NCBI GenBank assembly: GCA_002336805.1
Contig: DDEZ01000012.1
Location: forward strand, 124,001-188,000
DNA from: Bacteroidetes bacterium UBA1941
GTDB taxonomy: Bacteria; Bacteroidota; Bacteroidia; Chitinophagales; LD1
DNA length: 64,000 nt
Reading direction: 5' to 3'
The notes beneath the pieces are model-generated. The model saw only the letters and a list, made by a program, of their open reading frames with translations, was not told the origin of the DNA and did not search any database. Of the stretch, positions 7,268 through 16,271 are shown one piece after another. A program made the position numbers and the translations under genes. How positions within the stretch are numbered: position 1 is the stretch's first letter; the number at the start of each line of letters is the position of its first letter.

Positions 7268-9424
7268 TTATTCAAAAAACCTCCATGCGCCTCCAAATTT
7301 GAAGGTGGCATCTGCCGCCGGATAGAGCGGCGAGGTGTAGTATCCCTTCTGCTTGCCAAAGAGGCTGGAAAGATTAGTTCCCATCAGGTAGACGCGTACG
7401 GTCTTTATCTTGACATTCAGGAAGACATCCATGATAGGATAAAACTTCAGCTCCAGGTCATTCTGCAGATAAAACTGCCCCGTGAGCGGATTGTATGCAT
7501 TGCCTTTGAATGGCGTATAGTAGCGCAGGTCCACACCGAAGGCAAAAAGGAGCGCCTTCTTGAAAATATAGCGCTCATAGTACACACTCGTCTTGGTAGA
7601 CACCAGTGGCAGCCGGATGACATCAGTGCCGGCCACCTTCTGAAACCAGACATCATTGTCAAAGTGGAATCCTTTGATCCCAAACCTGTTTGAAAAAGAC
7701 AGCACCAGCATATTGGCGGCGCGACTCTCATAGGTGGGAGTGACAGGATCAGAGAAGTAGAAGTAATTTTTCAGCACATAGTTATATGCCGAAACGCGTA
7801 TGCCTATCTTGTCTACCACATACTCACCACCAAAGCGGAAAGTGCTTATACGCGGCAGCTCGTAGTAATAGCGGTAGTTCATGTTATCCAGATTGGCATC
7901 GAGGCGCAGGCCATTGCTCTGGGTAGTATGTATGCCGGTGATCGTATCTACCCTAAAACTATGATAGATCCAATCGGCATGCCGCAGCTGATAGCCAACT
8001 CCTGCTGTGATCCGGCCAAACTTCCTGAAATCTACTCCTACCTCTCCATTGGCTGTGAGGTCATTCTGATTGTACCCGGCCATGTAGTAGGTCACATTGG
8101 CTTTGTATAGCAAGCGGGAGTTGACGGCGGGATTACTTTTGAGATAGCCATCTACATAGAGATTGGTAAACTTTGGCTTCTGGCCAAACTCATGCATGAT
8201 GAAAACATCAAGATTGGCAGAAGCACCGATGATCAGGTTCAGCTCCTTGTACGTAGAGTCAGAGGTCAGCTTCTTGGCGGTATAGTCCAGGCCAAAACGG
8301 TTTCCGGCCTTGAGATAGCCGCTGGTATAGCGCATAGTATCTCCCATACGTAGATATGGGTAATAGGCTGAGTCGCCTTTGAGGTCAAAATACTGGTAAC
8401 GGTTGTAGTCCAGATTAAACTGATAGGAGACCTTGAATACAGGCAGCACCACCCGCTCTACTGTCGTATCATTGATCCGCTCATTATATTTTTTGCCTAT
8501 ACCATAGGTACCCTTGAGGTACCAGCTGATCTCCCGGTACTGCAGCCCTGCATATTGCAGATTGATAGGTGCCAGGCTTTTCTGGAAGAGGGCTGAGTCC
8601 TTAAAGAAAATATCACGCGCCAAGCCTCCGTTTTCCTGCACGAGGTAGGCATTGTATATCAGATCGCTCTCCAAGCCCCACTGATGGTTCTTTGAGTTGT
8701 AGATCCCGTAAAGTGTAAAACCATTATCTATTGCACGCTGCCTATTGTACTGGCCGGGTGAATTGATCCGCCTAAACTCGACTCCGTACATCAATCCATT
8801 CTTGTGGCTATTGGCAAAGCGCCCTTTGAAGAGTTGATCCTTATTGATGCCCAGAGAATAGAATATCTCCGCATACGGGCGGATCACCTGGTAGTAGCGG
8901 ATGGAGTCGCGCTGATAGCGATAGGCGTCAAACTGGTGAAAGCCCATATTAAATCCTACAGAAGGAGCCGGACTGAATACCAGCGGATAGGCTTCGGTAC
9001 CCATATTACCCAGATGGAAATACTCAGGTCCATCGCCACGCACTACATCGAAGCGATGCATCTGGAAAATGGATGAATCTATGAGGAAGCGGCGGTTGGG
9101 CTCAGAGGCGTAGTACCAGGTATCGTTTAGCGTGGAGCGCTTCTTCTGGCCCGGGACTACCGCGGCAGCGGCCCTGCCACTATCCGGCGCTACCACTACT
9201 GTGTCGAGCCTGGAGCGGCTGCGCCTGACCCTGCTGCTATCTATATGAGAGACAGTAGTATCCTGATGATACGGCGTATATGCGGGCACTACCGGCGCAC
9301 GCTGGGGCAGGGTATCTATCACAGGCCTCGTGCTATCTGCCATACCCTGTGCATGCGCACTGCCAGCCCACAGAGCGGCTATGAGGCACAGTATAAATGC
9401 GATATGGGAGAAGCGTGGATTCAA
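7268..9424 (-). CDS. Putative outer-membrane porin (Porin_10-like family)
   Basis: 718 residues. A signal peptide (SHIAFILCLIAALWAGSAHAQ) is followed by a Pro/Ser/Arg-rich stretch and a long barrel-like region with many alternating aromatic residues, ending in FKFGGAWRFFE. Segments such as YHLGNMGTEAYPLVFSPAPS and YNSKNHQWGLESDLIYNAYL match the Bacteroidota 'putative porin' family (Pfam Porin_10). The substrate is unknown. The start is a TTG at 9424 giving a complete signal peptide. It is last in a leftward run after lpxK, pnp and ridA, 44 bases from ridA. Confidence 0.8.
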   Translation of the reverse strand: MNPRFSHIAFILCLIAALWAGSAHAQGMADSTRPVIDTLPQRAPVVPAYTPYHQDTTVSHIDSSRVRRSRSRLDTVVVAPDSGRAAAAVVPGQKKRSTLNDTWYYASEPNRRFLIDSSIFQMHRFDVVRGDGPEYFHLGNMGTEAYPLVFSPAPSVGFNMGFHQFDAYRYQRDSIRYYQVIRPYAEIFYSLGINKDQLFKGRFANSHKNGLMYGVEFRRINSPGQYNRQRAIDNGFTLYGIYNSKNHQWGLESDLIYNAYLVQENGGLARDIFFKDSALFQKSLAPINLQYAGLQYREISWYLKGTYGIGKKYNERINDTTVERVVLPVFKVSYQFNLDYNRYQYFDLKGDSAYYPYLRMGDTMRYTSGYLKAGNRFGLDYTAKKLTSDSTYKELNLIIGASANLDVFIMHEFGQKPKFTNLYVDGYLKSNPAVNSRLLYKANVTYYMAGYNQNDLTANGEVGVDFRKFGRITAGVGYQLRHADWIYHSFRVDTITGIHTTQSNGLRLDANLDNMNYRYYYELPRISTFRFGGEYVVDKIGIRVSAYNYVLKNYFYFSDPVTPTYESRAANMLVLSFSNRFGIKGFHFDNDVWFQKVAGTDVIRLPLVSTKTSVYYERYIFKKALLFAFGVDLRYYTPFKGNAYNPLTGQFYLQNDLELKFYPIMDVFLNVKIKTVRVYLMGTNLSSLFGKQKGYYTSPLYPAADATFKFGGAWRFFE

Positions 9425-9468
9425 AAAGCAGTCACCATTTGGCTGGGTACGAATGTAGCAAATGTCAT

Positions 9469-9852
9469 CTATAGGCTGAGTATGGCTGTGACCTCTATCT
9501 CTATGAGCAGGCGAGGGTCTATGAAGCCTTTGACCTCTATCATAGAGGCCGCCGGCCTGACCGCTGCAAAAAACTCTGCATGAGCCCTCCCTACCAGATC
9601 AGACTGAGAGATGTCTGTGACGTACATCTGCGTGCGCACCACATCTGCCATACTACCTCCGGCCTCCGTGAGCGCCAGCTCTATCTTGCGGAGTATAAAC
9701 ATCGTTTGCTCGTAAATATTGCCCTCTCCTACCACCTGGTCTCCATCTACCGCTGTGGTGCCTGCCACCTCTATTATATTGCCCACCCTGACGGCACGGG
9801 AGTAGCCAAAGCGGTCTTCCCATACAGTACCGGAGGAGATATTGCGGCGCAT
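9469..9852 (-). CDS. RidA/YjgF family protein
   Basis: 127 residues of the Rid family, small trimeric proteins that hydrolyse reactive enamine/imine intermediates or related ligands. Typical segments are NIIEVAGTTAVDGDQVVGEG, the helix ILRKIELALTEAGGSMADVV, MYVTDISQ, and a C-terminal RPAASMIEVKGFIDPRLLIE in which the Arg in PRLLIEIE and the following Glu match family ligand residues. It may be a Rid-like subfamily rather than classical RidA, which usually has RxxV near this site. It sits 3 bases from pnp and is surely co-transcribed with it. Confidence 0.85.
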   Translation of the reverse strand: MRRNISSGTVWEDRFGYSRAVRVGNIIEVAGTTAVDGDQVVGEGNIYEQTMFILRKIELALTEAGGSMADVVRTQMYVTDISQSDLVGRAHAEFFAAVRPAASMIEVKGFIDPRLLIEIEVTAILSL

Positions 9853-9855
9853 ATT

Positions 9856-10680
9856 TTAGATTTTTTTGAGAAGCTCGACGATCACTTTGGTCATCTTGGG
9901 CTCAGCGGCAGAGGCCTTCTCCAGTACAAAGGCGTGTGATACATGGTCAGCCTTGTCAAAAGGATAGCCAATATCACTGATCACTGAGATGGCAAAACAC
10001 CTCATATCCATATGACGCGCTACCACTACCTCCGGCGTAGTACTCATGCCTACTGCATCACCACCTATCAGTGCAAAGTATTTGTACTCTGACGGCGTCT
10101 CAAAGGTAGGCCCCTGCACTCCTACATATACGCCGGTGTGACAGGCTATGTCATTCTCCTGTGCGATGGCCATACCCATCTGCACCAGTGCCGGATCATA
10201 GGCATCATTCATATTAGGGAAGCGTGGGCCGAGTTGCTCGTTATTGCGGCCGCGCAGCGGGTGCTCGGGCTGCAGGTAGATGTGATCGCGCAGTATCATC
10301 AGGTCTCCTACTTCAAAATTGCCATTGACACCACCGGATGCATTAGATATCAGGAGCGTGTGTACGCCTATAAATTTCATGACGCGGATCGGGAAAGTCA
10401 CCTCTTGCATAGAGTATCCCTCATAGTAGTGGAAGCGGCCGCTCATGCAGACCACATTTTTGCCGCCCAGGGAGCCGAATATAAGGCTACCCTTGTGCCC
10501 CTCTACTGTAGATACCGGAAAGCCCGGTATATCACTATACGATATCTGATGGTGTACCTCCATCTGGGCGGTGAGATTGCCCAGGCCGCTGCCCAGTATC
10601 ACTCCGTAGCCGTATTCTCCTGTCACTTTTGATTTCAGATAGTCTGCACTTGCAGTAATCTTGCCGATCAGATCGCTCAT
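9856..10680 (-). CDS. Purine-nucleoside phosphorylase, trimeric type
   Basis: Phosphorolyses purine nucleosides to base and ribose-1-phosphate. At 274 residues it has the trimeric PNP length. Motifs: GVILGSGLG at 26-34, H62 in TVEGHKG, RFHYYEG at 82-88, NASGG at 113-117, E194 in QGPTFETPSEY and M212. The purine-contacting Asn of mammalian PNP is replaced by D236 in VISDIG, which could widen specificity toward 6-amino purines. The start codon directly follows the lpxK stop (TAGATG), so translation is coupled. Confidence 0.93.
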   Translation of the reverse strand: MSDLIGKITASADYLKSKVTGEYGYGVILGSGLGNLTAQMEVHHQISYSDIPGFPVSTVEGHKGSLIFGSLGGKNVVCMSGRFHYYEGYSMQEVTFPIRVMKFIGVHTLLISNASGGVNGNFEVGDLMILRDHIYLQPEHPLRGRNNEQLGPRFPNMNDAYDPALVQMGMAIAQENDIACHTGVYVGVQGPTFETPSEYKYFALIGGDAVGMSTTPEVVVARHMDMRCFAISVISDIGYPFDKADHVSHAFVLEKASAAEPKMTKVIVELLKKI

Positions 10681-11790
10681 CTATGCTATTGTATGGTTTA
10701 TTTGTTGATCAATGTTCTTGCCACGGGTGATCTCTATGTACCTGATGATGTCGGCGTCAAAGCTCGCTGCATCATCACCCGCAAAGGCGACCCGTATAGG
10801 CTGCACAAATATTGGGATATTATTTTCCAAAAACCAAGAGCGGAATGGCCACAGCCTTACTGCATCCTTTTCGGTTGTAATGATGACTTTGCGGTCCGAC
10901 TGGATATTGCGATACGTATCACGTATGCGCTCGAGGTCATACACGTCATATGTATGGTGATCCTTGAAGGTACTGAGGTATACCTTGCCGGCAATCTGCT
11001 CCAGGTGATGGGCTAGTTTCTCATGGCTGGCTATGCCCGTGACGAGGACTACGTCCTGCTGGCGTAGATCCACCGGCACCTGCATCTGCTCCGTGCGGAA
11101 TAAGGGATAGAGAGGCCCATACTCTATATAGGAGAAATAGACATGCTGATATGCAAAAGGACTGATCTCTGAAATGATACGCTGGCGGTCTGCTGCGGTG
11201 ATGGAGGGCGGACACTTGGTCACTATGATGATATCTGCCCTATGATAGTGCGACCTCCCCTCACGTAGCCAGCCCTGCGGCAGCGGATGGTCACGCCAGA
11301 AGGGGGCATCATACTCAGTGAGCAATACTGATAGTCCCGGCCTGATGCGCCTGTGCTGATAGGCATCATCCAGTAGGATCACATCCAGTGCCGGGTGTGC
11401 TGCCACCATACGGGGTATGCCTATGACACGCTCCTCTGCCACGGTCACCAGCACATCGGGATGCTTGACATGAAAAAGCATAGGCTCATCTCCCACTGCT
11501 GCTGCTGTAGCCGCTTGATCCGCTATGAGAAAACCGTGCGACTTGCGTCCATAGCCTCTGCTCAGGGTACCTATCTGGTAGCGATACTTCAGCAGTTGGA
11601 TCAGGTACTCTATATGTGGGGATTTGCCTGTGCCACCTACTGACATATTGCCTACTGCTATGACCGGCAGCTCAAAGGAGGCTGCCTTGAGTATCTTGCT
11701 ATCAAAAAGATAGTTTCTGAGATCAGTGATGAGCTGATACAGGCGCGCCAGGGGCCAGAGGAGGATATGAGATAGACGGCTGATAGGTAT
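10681..11790 (-). CDS. lpxK: Tetraacyldisaccharide 4'-kinase (LpxK), probable non-AUG start
   Basis: Phosphorylates the lipid A precursor at the inner membrane. The Walker A segment SVGGTGKSPHIEYL, the conserved LLDDAYQHRRI, and ITTEKDAVRLWPF near the C-terminus identify it. The first ATG in frame (11646) would begin inside the family motif VGNMSVGGTGKS and remove the membrane-anchoring N-terminus. The same frame continues upstream for 48 good family codons (ILLWPLARLYQLITDLRNYL ... ELPVIAVGN) back to a TAA at 11796-11794, with no ATG, GTG or TTG. The likely start is ATA at 11790 or CTG at 11751; I list the longest version (369 residues). A TAGATTTG promoter element lies just upstream. A base error in the sequence is the main alternative. 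Confidence 0.85.
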   Translation of the reverse strand: MPISRLSHILLWPLARLYQLITDLRNYLFDSKILKAASFELPVIAVGNMSVGGTGKSPHIEYLIQLLKYRYQIGTLSRGYGRKSHGFLIADQAATAAAVGDEPMLFHVKHPDVLVTVAEERVIGIPRMVAAHPALDVILLDDAYQHRRIRPGLSVLLTEYDAPFWRDHPLPQGWLREGRSHYHRADIIIVTKCPPSITAADRQRIISEISPFAYQHVYFSYIEYGPLYPLFRTEQMQVPVDLRQQDVVLVTGIASHEKLAHHLEQIAGKVYLSTFKDHHTYDVYDLERIRDTYRNIQSDRKVIITTEKDAVRLWPFRSWFLENNIPIFVQPIRVAFAGDDAASFDADIIRYIEITRGKNIDQQINHTIA

Positions 11791-11802
11791 GTCTTAGCTG
11801 GT

Positions 11803-11810
11803 CAAATCTA
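11803..11810 (-). promoter_or_regulatory. -7 promoter element TAGATTTG for lpxK operon
   Basis: Exact TAnnTTTG match on the minus strand, placed so that RNA would begin within about 10 bases of the ATA codon at 11790. It supports the view that translation starts upstream of the first ATG of lpxK. A TTTG lies upstream at 11827-11824, but the spacing (13 bases) is shorter than usual. Confidence 0.5.
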
Positions 11811-11861
11811 TAATAAACTGCGCCAAAGTACCTCGCTGCCGACTTTTACAGAGATGTGCAT

Positions 11862-11869
11862 TATTTTTG
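11862..11869 (+). promoter_or_regulatory. -7 promoter element TATTTTTG upstream of thyA
   Basis: Exact TAnnTTTG match on the plus strand, 48 bases before the thyA GTG. A second, imperfect copy (TACTTTG at 11893) lies nearer to the gene. Confidence 0.45.
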
Positions 11870-11917
11870 GACGGTCATAGGACCTGATTTGGGTACTTTG
11901 GTCAAAAATAATCACTC

Positions 11918-12826
11918 GTGCAGCAGTATCTCGATCTCCTCCGCCGTATCATGGACAAGGGCGTCTATAAATCTGACCGTACCGGCACAGGTACGTACAG
12001 CTGTTTTGGCGATCAGATACGGTTTGACCTGTCGGAGGGCTTCCCCCTGGTCACTACCAAGAAGATCTATACCAAGGCTGTGATACATGAGCTGCTGTGG
12101 TTTCTGAAGGGCGAGTCAAACATTCGCTACCTGTGCCAGCATGGCGTCAGGATCTGGGATGACTGGCCATACGCCAAATACAAAGCCAGCAGTGAATTCG
12201 GCGGAGAGAATATCAAGGAATTTGCAGCCAAAGTAGCTGCTGACGAAAGCTTTGCTGCAAGGTGGGGTGAGCTGGGCCCGGTATATGGTGTGCAGTGGCG
12301 CTCCTGGCCGGCCGGAGATGGCCGTACTATAGACCAGATCACTCAGCTGATAGAGCAGATCAAAAAAAATCCGGACTCACGCCGGCTCATCATCAGTGCA
12401 TGGAATGTGCCCTATATAGACCAGATGGCACTTCCACCATGCCATACTATGTTTCAGTTTTACGTAGCGCCGCCGGACGCTGCAAAAGGTGAAACAAAAG
12501 GCAAACTAAGCTGCCAGCTGTATCAGCGCAGCGCAGACGTATTCCTGGGTGTACCCTTTAATATAGCCTCCTATGCTCTGCTCACCATGATGATAGCGCA
12601 GGTATGTGACCTGGGCGTGGGCGATTTCGTTCACACCTTTGGAGATGTGCACCTGTATAGCAATCATGTGGAGCAGGCCAAGCTGCAGCTCTCACGCAGT
12701 ACCCGTCCCCTGCCTCAGATGAAACTCAATACTGCAGTCAGCAATATCTTCGATTTCAAATACGATGACTTTGAGCTGGTGAACTATGACCCGCACCCTA
12801 CCATAGCAGCAGAGGTGGCGGTATAA
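11918..12826 (+). CDS. thyA: Thymidylate synthase (ThyA)
   Basis: Makes dTMP from dUMP with methylene-tetrahydrofolate. The protein has 302 residues, longer than the 264-residue E. coli form, owing to an insertion at about 88-115 as in Lactobacillus-type enzymes. Motifs: SDRTGTGT near 19-26, the catalytic C175 in ALPPCHTMFQF, the Arg pair in DSRRLIISAWN, QRSADVFLGVPFNIASYA, and HTFGDVHLYSNH. It starts at GTG 11918. No dihydrofolate reductase gene is adjacent; downstream is a convergent T9SS gene. Confidence 0.97.
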   Translation: MQQYLDLLRRIMDKGVYKSDRTGTGTYSCFGDQIRFDLSEGFPLVTTKKIYTKAVIHELLWFLKGESNIRYLCQHGVRIWDDWPYAKYKASSEFGGENIKEFAAKVAADESFAARWGELGPVYGVQWRSWPAGDGRTIDQITQLIEQIKKNPDSRRLIISAWNVPYIDQMALPPCHTMFQFYVAPPDAAKGETKGKLSCQLYQRSADVFLGVPFNIASYALLTMMIAQVCDLGVGDFVHTFGDVHLYSNHVEQAKLQLSRSTRPLPQMKLNTAVSNIFDFKYDDFELVNYDPHPTIAAEVAV

Positions 12827-12850
12827 CATCCCAATGGCGACCCACCTCTC

Positions 12851-14350
12851 CTATCGGGAGATGGATATGTGTGTCGTATAGATCTTGCCTTTTGATTCGG
12901 CCTTCAGTATATAAATCCCTTCTGCCAGACGGGATACATTGATGCTTCCCTCTTCCACGGCATAGCGCTCTATTACGCGGCCGCTCAGGTCAGAGACAGT
13001 GACGACTGCATCGCTCAAAGACTGGCCACCAGCAGCTATATGAAGCACCGATGATGCGGGTACGGGATATAACTGCAGTTCGTCCACTGCTATATCACTG
13101 ATACCTACCGCGTAGGTTACCCTCACTGAGTCCGAGATCGTGCAGCCATTGGCATCTGTCACTACTACTGTGTAGCTATCAGCTGTGAGGCCGGTGGCTA
13201 TGGCTGTAGTCTGCCCCGATGGCGTCCATAGATAGGTGAAAGGGCTAGTGCCGCCATTGACTATAGCCGTGGCTGTACCTGTATTGACGATGGTGGTAGT
13301 AGATGACAAAGACAATACTAGTGCAGGTGGCTGGCTGACCTGCGTAGTGGCAGATATGGTGCAGCCATTGGCGTCTGTCACTGTGACCGAGTAGGTGCCT
13401 GCGGGGAGCGCAGATGCGAGCTGAGTATGCTGTACCGGCGTGGTGCTCCATGCATAGACATATGCCGGTGTGCCTCCGCGCGGATAGATGGCAGCATGGC
13501 CAGATGGACTACCAAAACAAGAAGCATTGGCATGCGTGAGAGAGTCCAGCAGCAGCTGAAACTGCGGCGCCAGAACGGTATCTGTGAGTGTGGCGGTAGC
13601 GCCCAGCGAATCTGTGACAGTGACAGTATATATGCCGGGTGCCAGATGTGATATAGACAGCGTGCTATCTCCTGTACTCCACGCATAGCTGTATGGCGGC
13701 GTAGCGCCGCTGGCAGAGACTGCGATAGCACCTGTGCTATCGCCGCGGCAGCTATCATTGACCACTACGGAATGTAATACAGGAGGGGTGAGGAAGGTAT
13801 CCCTCACTGCAAAGGAGTCCATCTGCAGCAGCCAGCTATTGCCGGTCGTATTATAGGTCACGATCCGAAATTTGCCCGGTATACCATTGGCAAATGCCGG
13901 TGCAGGCACCACCACCTTGATATAGTTGCTATCTGCATTCTGATGAGAGCTATTGATAGTATATTGTAGAAAGGGAAACAAAAATCCGGTATCAGCCACA
14001 TATATCTCCGCCCGGTCACTGCTGGTCAGGATATATCTCGTAGCGACTCCACCCACGTATTTGATCACACGAAAGTAAAAGCTGGCAGCAGTGTGAAGGG
14101 TCAATGGGCCTATGGCCGGACTGGTAATAGTGTCATTGCCTGCTGCGTTCATTTGAACTTCGGCACAGTTGCCCGCCATGCCATGTGGCGTGACCAGCAC
14201 GTGCGAGGTGGCCCTGAGGCCTCCGTTGCCATTGAGCGGCTGGCCGGCAGTATATGTATCAAAAGCATCATAATAAGGGAATACCTGCGCCGTAGCCGTA
14301 GCAGACCAGCATATAAGGGCAACAAATAGCGGAATAAATATCTTTCTCAT
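12851..14350 (-). CDS. Secreted SprB-repeat protein with T9SS type A sorting domain
   Basis: 499 residues from the ATG at 14350 (MRKIFIPLFVALICWSATAT, a signal peptide); the frame is open further upstream but lacks a reason to start there. Residues about 20-190 form a putative jelly-roll-like N-domain starting FPYYDAFDTYTAGQPLNG. Three SprB-type repeats follow, each with a 'GG/GATPPYSYAWSTG ... YTVTVTD' core, two of them containing VTDANGCTIS. The C-terminal ~75 residues (LQLYPVPASSVLHI ... GIYILKAESKGKIY) are a type A sorting domain, so the protein is exported by the T9SS and attached to the surface or released. It follows the 14385-14969 gene by 34 bases on the same strand. Confidence 0.85.
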   Translation of the reverse strand: MRKIFIPLFVALICWSATATAQVFPYYDAFDTYTAGQPLNGNGGLRATSHVLVTPHGMAGNCAEVQMNAAGNDTITSPAIGPLTLHTAASFYFRVIKYVGGVATRYILTSSDRAEIYVADTGFLFPFLQYTINSSHQNADSNYIKVVVPAPAFANGIPGKFRIVTYNTTGNSWLLQMDSFAVRDTFLTPPVLHSVVVNDSCRGDSTGAIAVSASGATPPYSYAWSTGDSTLSISHLAPGIYTVTVTDSLGATATLTDTVLAPQFQLLLDSLTHANASCFGSPSGHAAIYPRGGTPAYVYAWSTTPVQHTQLASALPAGTYSVTVTDANGCTISATTQVSQPPALVLSLSSTTTIVNTGTATAIVNGGTSPFTYLWTPSGQTTAIATGLTADSYTVVVTDANGCTISDSVRVTYAVGISDIAVDELQLYPVPASSVLHIAAGGQSLSDAVVTVSDLSGRVIERYAVEEGSINVSRLAEGIYILKAESKGKIYTTHISISR

Positions 14351-14384
14351 AATGGGGGTTTGTATGATAGATAGACAGGTCAGT

Positions 14385-14969
14385 TTACCTGATCTCAAAA
14401 TGGGAATAAACTTTTTTGACATAATCGGTCAGGGCCGAAGAGCGCTCTACATCATAGCCGGGATCCTTGTACTGGAATGTAACTGCCAGGATATAGGTCT
14501 CGTCCGTCTTGTCCGAATACACGATCAGAAAGTACCTGCTGTAATTGCTCACTTTGCTACGGCGGTAGTAGCGCGTGTGTAGCAGGGTGCCTATCAGGCC
14601 ACCCTGTATAGCAGCAGAGCTTGTGTCAAAATTGTATCCCGGCTCAGTGACCCTGTCATAAAAGCTGGAAAACTCAAGGGTACTCTGCTCGAGTGCCTGT
14701 GCCTCCTTGTGCCCACTGAGATGAGAGATGGTATAGAAGCCGTACATAGGAGCACCATTCACTGTAGCGGGCAGGCCTACACCTGTGAAATCAAACTTGT
14801 AATCTGTGCCTGAGCCCTCAGGTATTGATACACGCTTGTAGGCATCAGGTATGTTGATGATATACTTATTGGCTTCTACCTTCTGTATGGCACTCCATAT
14901 ATCCTGGGCCAGGCAGCCTGCCACGGCACCGATAGTGAGGAATGTAGTCAGAAGTACATTTCTTTTCAT
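14385..14969 (-). CDS. Exported protein of unknown function
   Basis: 194 residues with a signal peptide (MKRNVLLTTFLTIGAVAGCLAQ). The Cys just before the cleavage site (AGCLAQ) could also be read as a lipobox, but the AQ ending favours signal peptidase I. The mature part is mixed alpha/beta with aromatic-rich segments (GFYTISHLSGHK, TRYYRRSKVSNYSRYFLIVY) and no Cys pairs or known motif that I recognise. It lies just upstream of the SprB-repeat gene on the same strand, so the two may be co-expressed. Confidence 0.7.
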   Translation of the reverse strand: MKRNVLLTTFLTIGAVAGCLAQDIWSAIQKVEANKYIINIPDAYKRVSIPEGSGTDYKFDFTGVGLPATVNGAPMYGFYTISHLSGHKEAQALEQSTLEFSSFYDRVTEPGYNFDTSSAAIQGGLIGTLLHTRYYRRSKVSNYSRYFLIVYSDKTDETYILAVTFQYKDPGYDVERSSALTDYVKKVYSHFEIR

Positions 14970-15061
14970 TTGCTTGCTGTTTCACTTTACACCTAAACAA
15001 TGATGCCAATACCAGGCATCCGGCCATAATATATGTTAAGCCGCCTGCTTAAAGATAGTGA

Positions 15062-16264
15062 TTAGTTTCTCCTCTGCAGCCTGCAAATGTAAAACCCGTC
15101 AAAGCCGGTTTGCGAAGGTGATATGCTCTGCTCGCCTATGATAGTAAAAGATGGATGATCCGCCACAAAGGCCTGTATCTGCTTTTCATTCTCAGACGGG
15201 AATATAGAGCAGGTGGCGTAAACCATCACACCTCCCGGACGTAACATAGCACTGTAGCGGCGGAGTATATCCTGCTGAGCTATGATGTACTGCTCCAGCA
15301 GGTCTGATGTGAGCTTCCACTTGGTATCAGGGTTGCGGCGTATCACGCCCATACCTGAGCAGGGTACATCCAGCAGTAGCCGGTCTGCAGACTCACGCAG
15401 GGTGCTCTCCAGTCCATCCGTATAGGCAGTGGTGCGTATTATCTTTGCGTCGTTCCTTCTGGCCCGCGCCTCCAGCTCTTTGAGCTTATCCGGATAGATA
15501 TCAATAGCGGTGATACGGCCTTTATTTTGCATCAGTGAGGCCAGATGAAGCGTTTTGCCACCGGCCCCGGCGCAGGCATCTATGACCATCATACCCGGCT
15601 GCACATCCAGCGCAGGTGCCACCAGCTGAGAGGATATGTCCTGTATCTCAAACCAGCCACTCTTGTAGGCATAGGTAGTGCGCAGATTTTTGCGGCCGCT
15701 GATGATGATCGCATCCGGAGCCGCATCACTCAGCGTAAACGGTATCTGCTCCGACTGCAAGAAGTCTATGACCGTCTGCCTGGTAGCGCGTAGGTGATTT
15801 ACCCGGATACATAGAGGTGCCTGATCATTCAGCGCATGTATCTCAGAGGCCCAGTGGCTGCCCAGCTCCTGCCCTCCTTTGGCGTCTAGCCAGTCGGGTA
15901 GTGACTCTGCGAGTGCGCGGTGCGAGTGCGCGGCCGCGAGGCGGGAGTGTACCGTAGCAGCATCCAGGCCGGCCCACTCGGGCCAGTCCGGCAGCTCATG
16001 CCCGGTGGTTATAAGGTATGCGCCCAATGCCATCCATATAGATGGAGCTGTATCCATATAGTCACCGCCGGCAGCATATCCATAGAGCCGCTGATAGCGT
16101 ATGAGCGTGTAGATGTGATCTGCTATGAAATTGCGGTCACGGGCGCCCCATTTTTTATTGGACTGCAGGAGGGTGTCTATGGCGTATCCTGCATGTGCGC
16201 CCTGTATGAGTATCTGCTCCAGCCCTATCACTATGGCCTCACAGAGATTGCGATGTAGTCTCAA
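15062..16264 (-). CDS. RsmB/NOL1/NOP2/Sun-type RNA cytosine-C5 methyltransferase
   Basis: 400 residues: an N-terminal NusB-like helical region (about 1-130) and a C-terminal SAM methyltransferase domain. The SAM loop DACAGAGGKTLHLASLM begins at 229. The two cysteines of m5C RNA methyltransferases are present: C302 in DVPCSGMGVIRRNPD and the catalytic C352 in YATCSIFPSENE. This is the RsmB architecture (16S rRNA m5C967), so 16S rRNA is the likely target. Translation begins at TTG 16264; no ATG suits the conserved N-terminus. It lies 7 bases after the stop of the upstream T9SS gene. Confidence 0.9.
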   Translation of the reverse strand: MRLHRNLCEAIVIGLEQILIQGAHAGYAIDTLLQSNKKWGARDRNFIADHIYTLIRYQRLYGYAAGGDYMDTAPSIWMALGAYLITTGHELPDWPEWAGLDAATVHSRLAAAHSHRALAESLPDWLDAKGGQELGSHWASEIHALNDQAPLCIRVNHLRATRQTVIDFLQSEQIPFTLSDAAPDAIIISGRKNLRTTYAYKSGWFEIQDISSQLVAPALDVQPGMMVIDACAGAGGKTLHLASLMQNKGRITAIDIYPDKLKELEARARRNDAKIIRTTAYTDGLESTLRESADRLLLDVPCSGMGVIRRNPDTKWKLTSDLLEQYIIAQQDILRRYSAMLRPGGVMVYATCSIFPSENEKQIQAFVADHPSFTIIGEQSISPSQTGFDGFYICRLQRRN

Positions 16265-16271
16265 TGATGAT

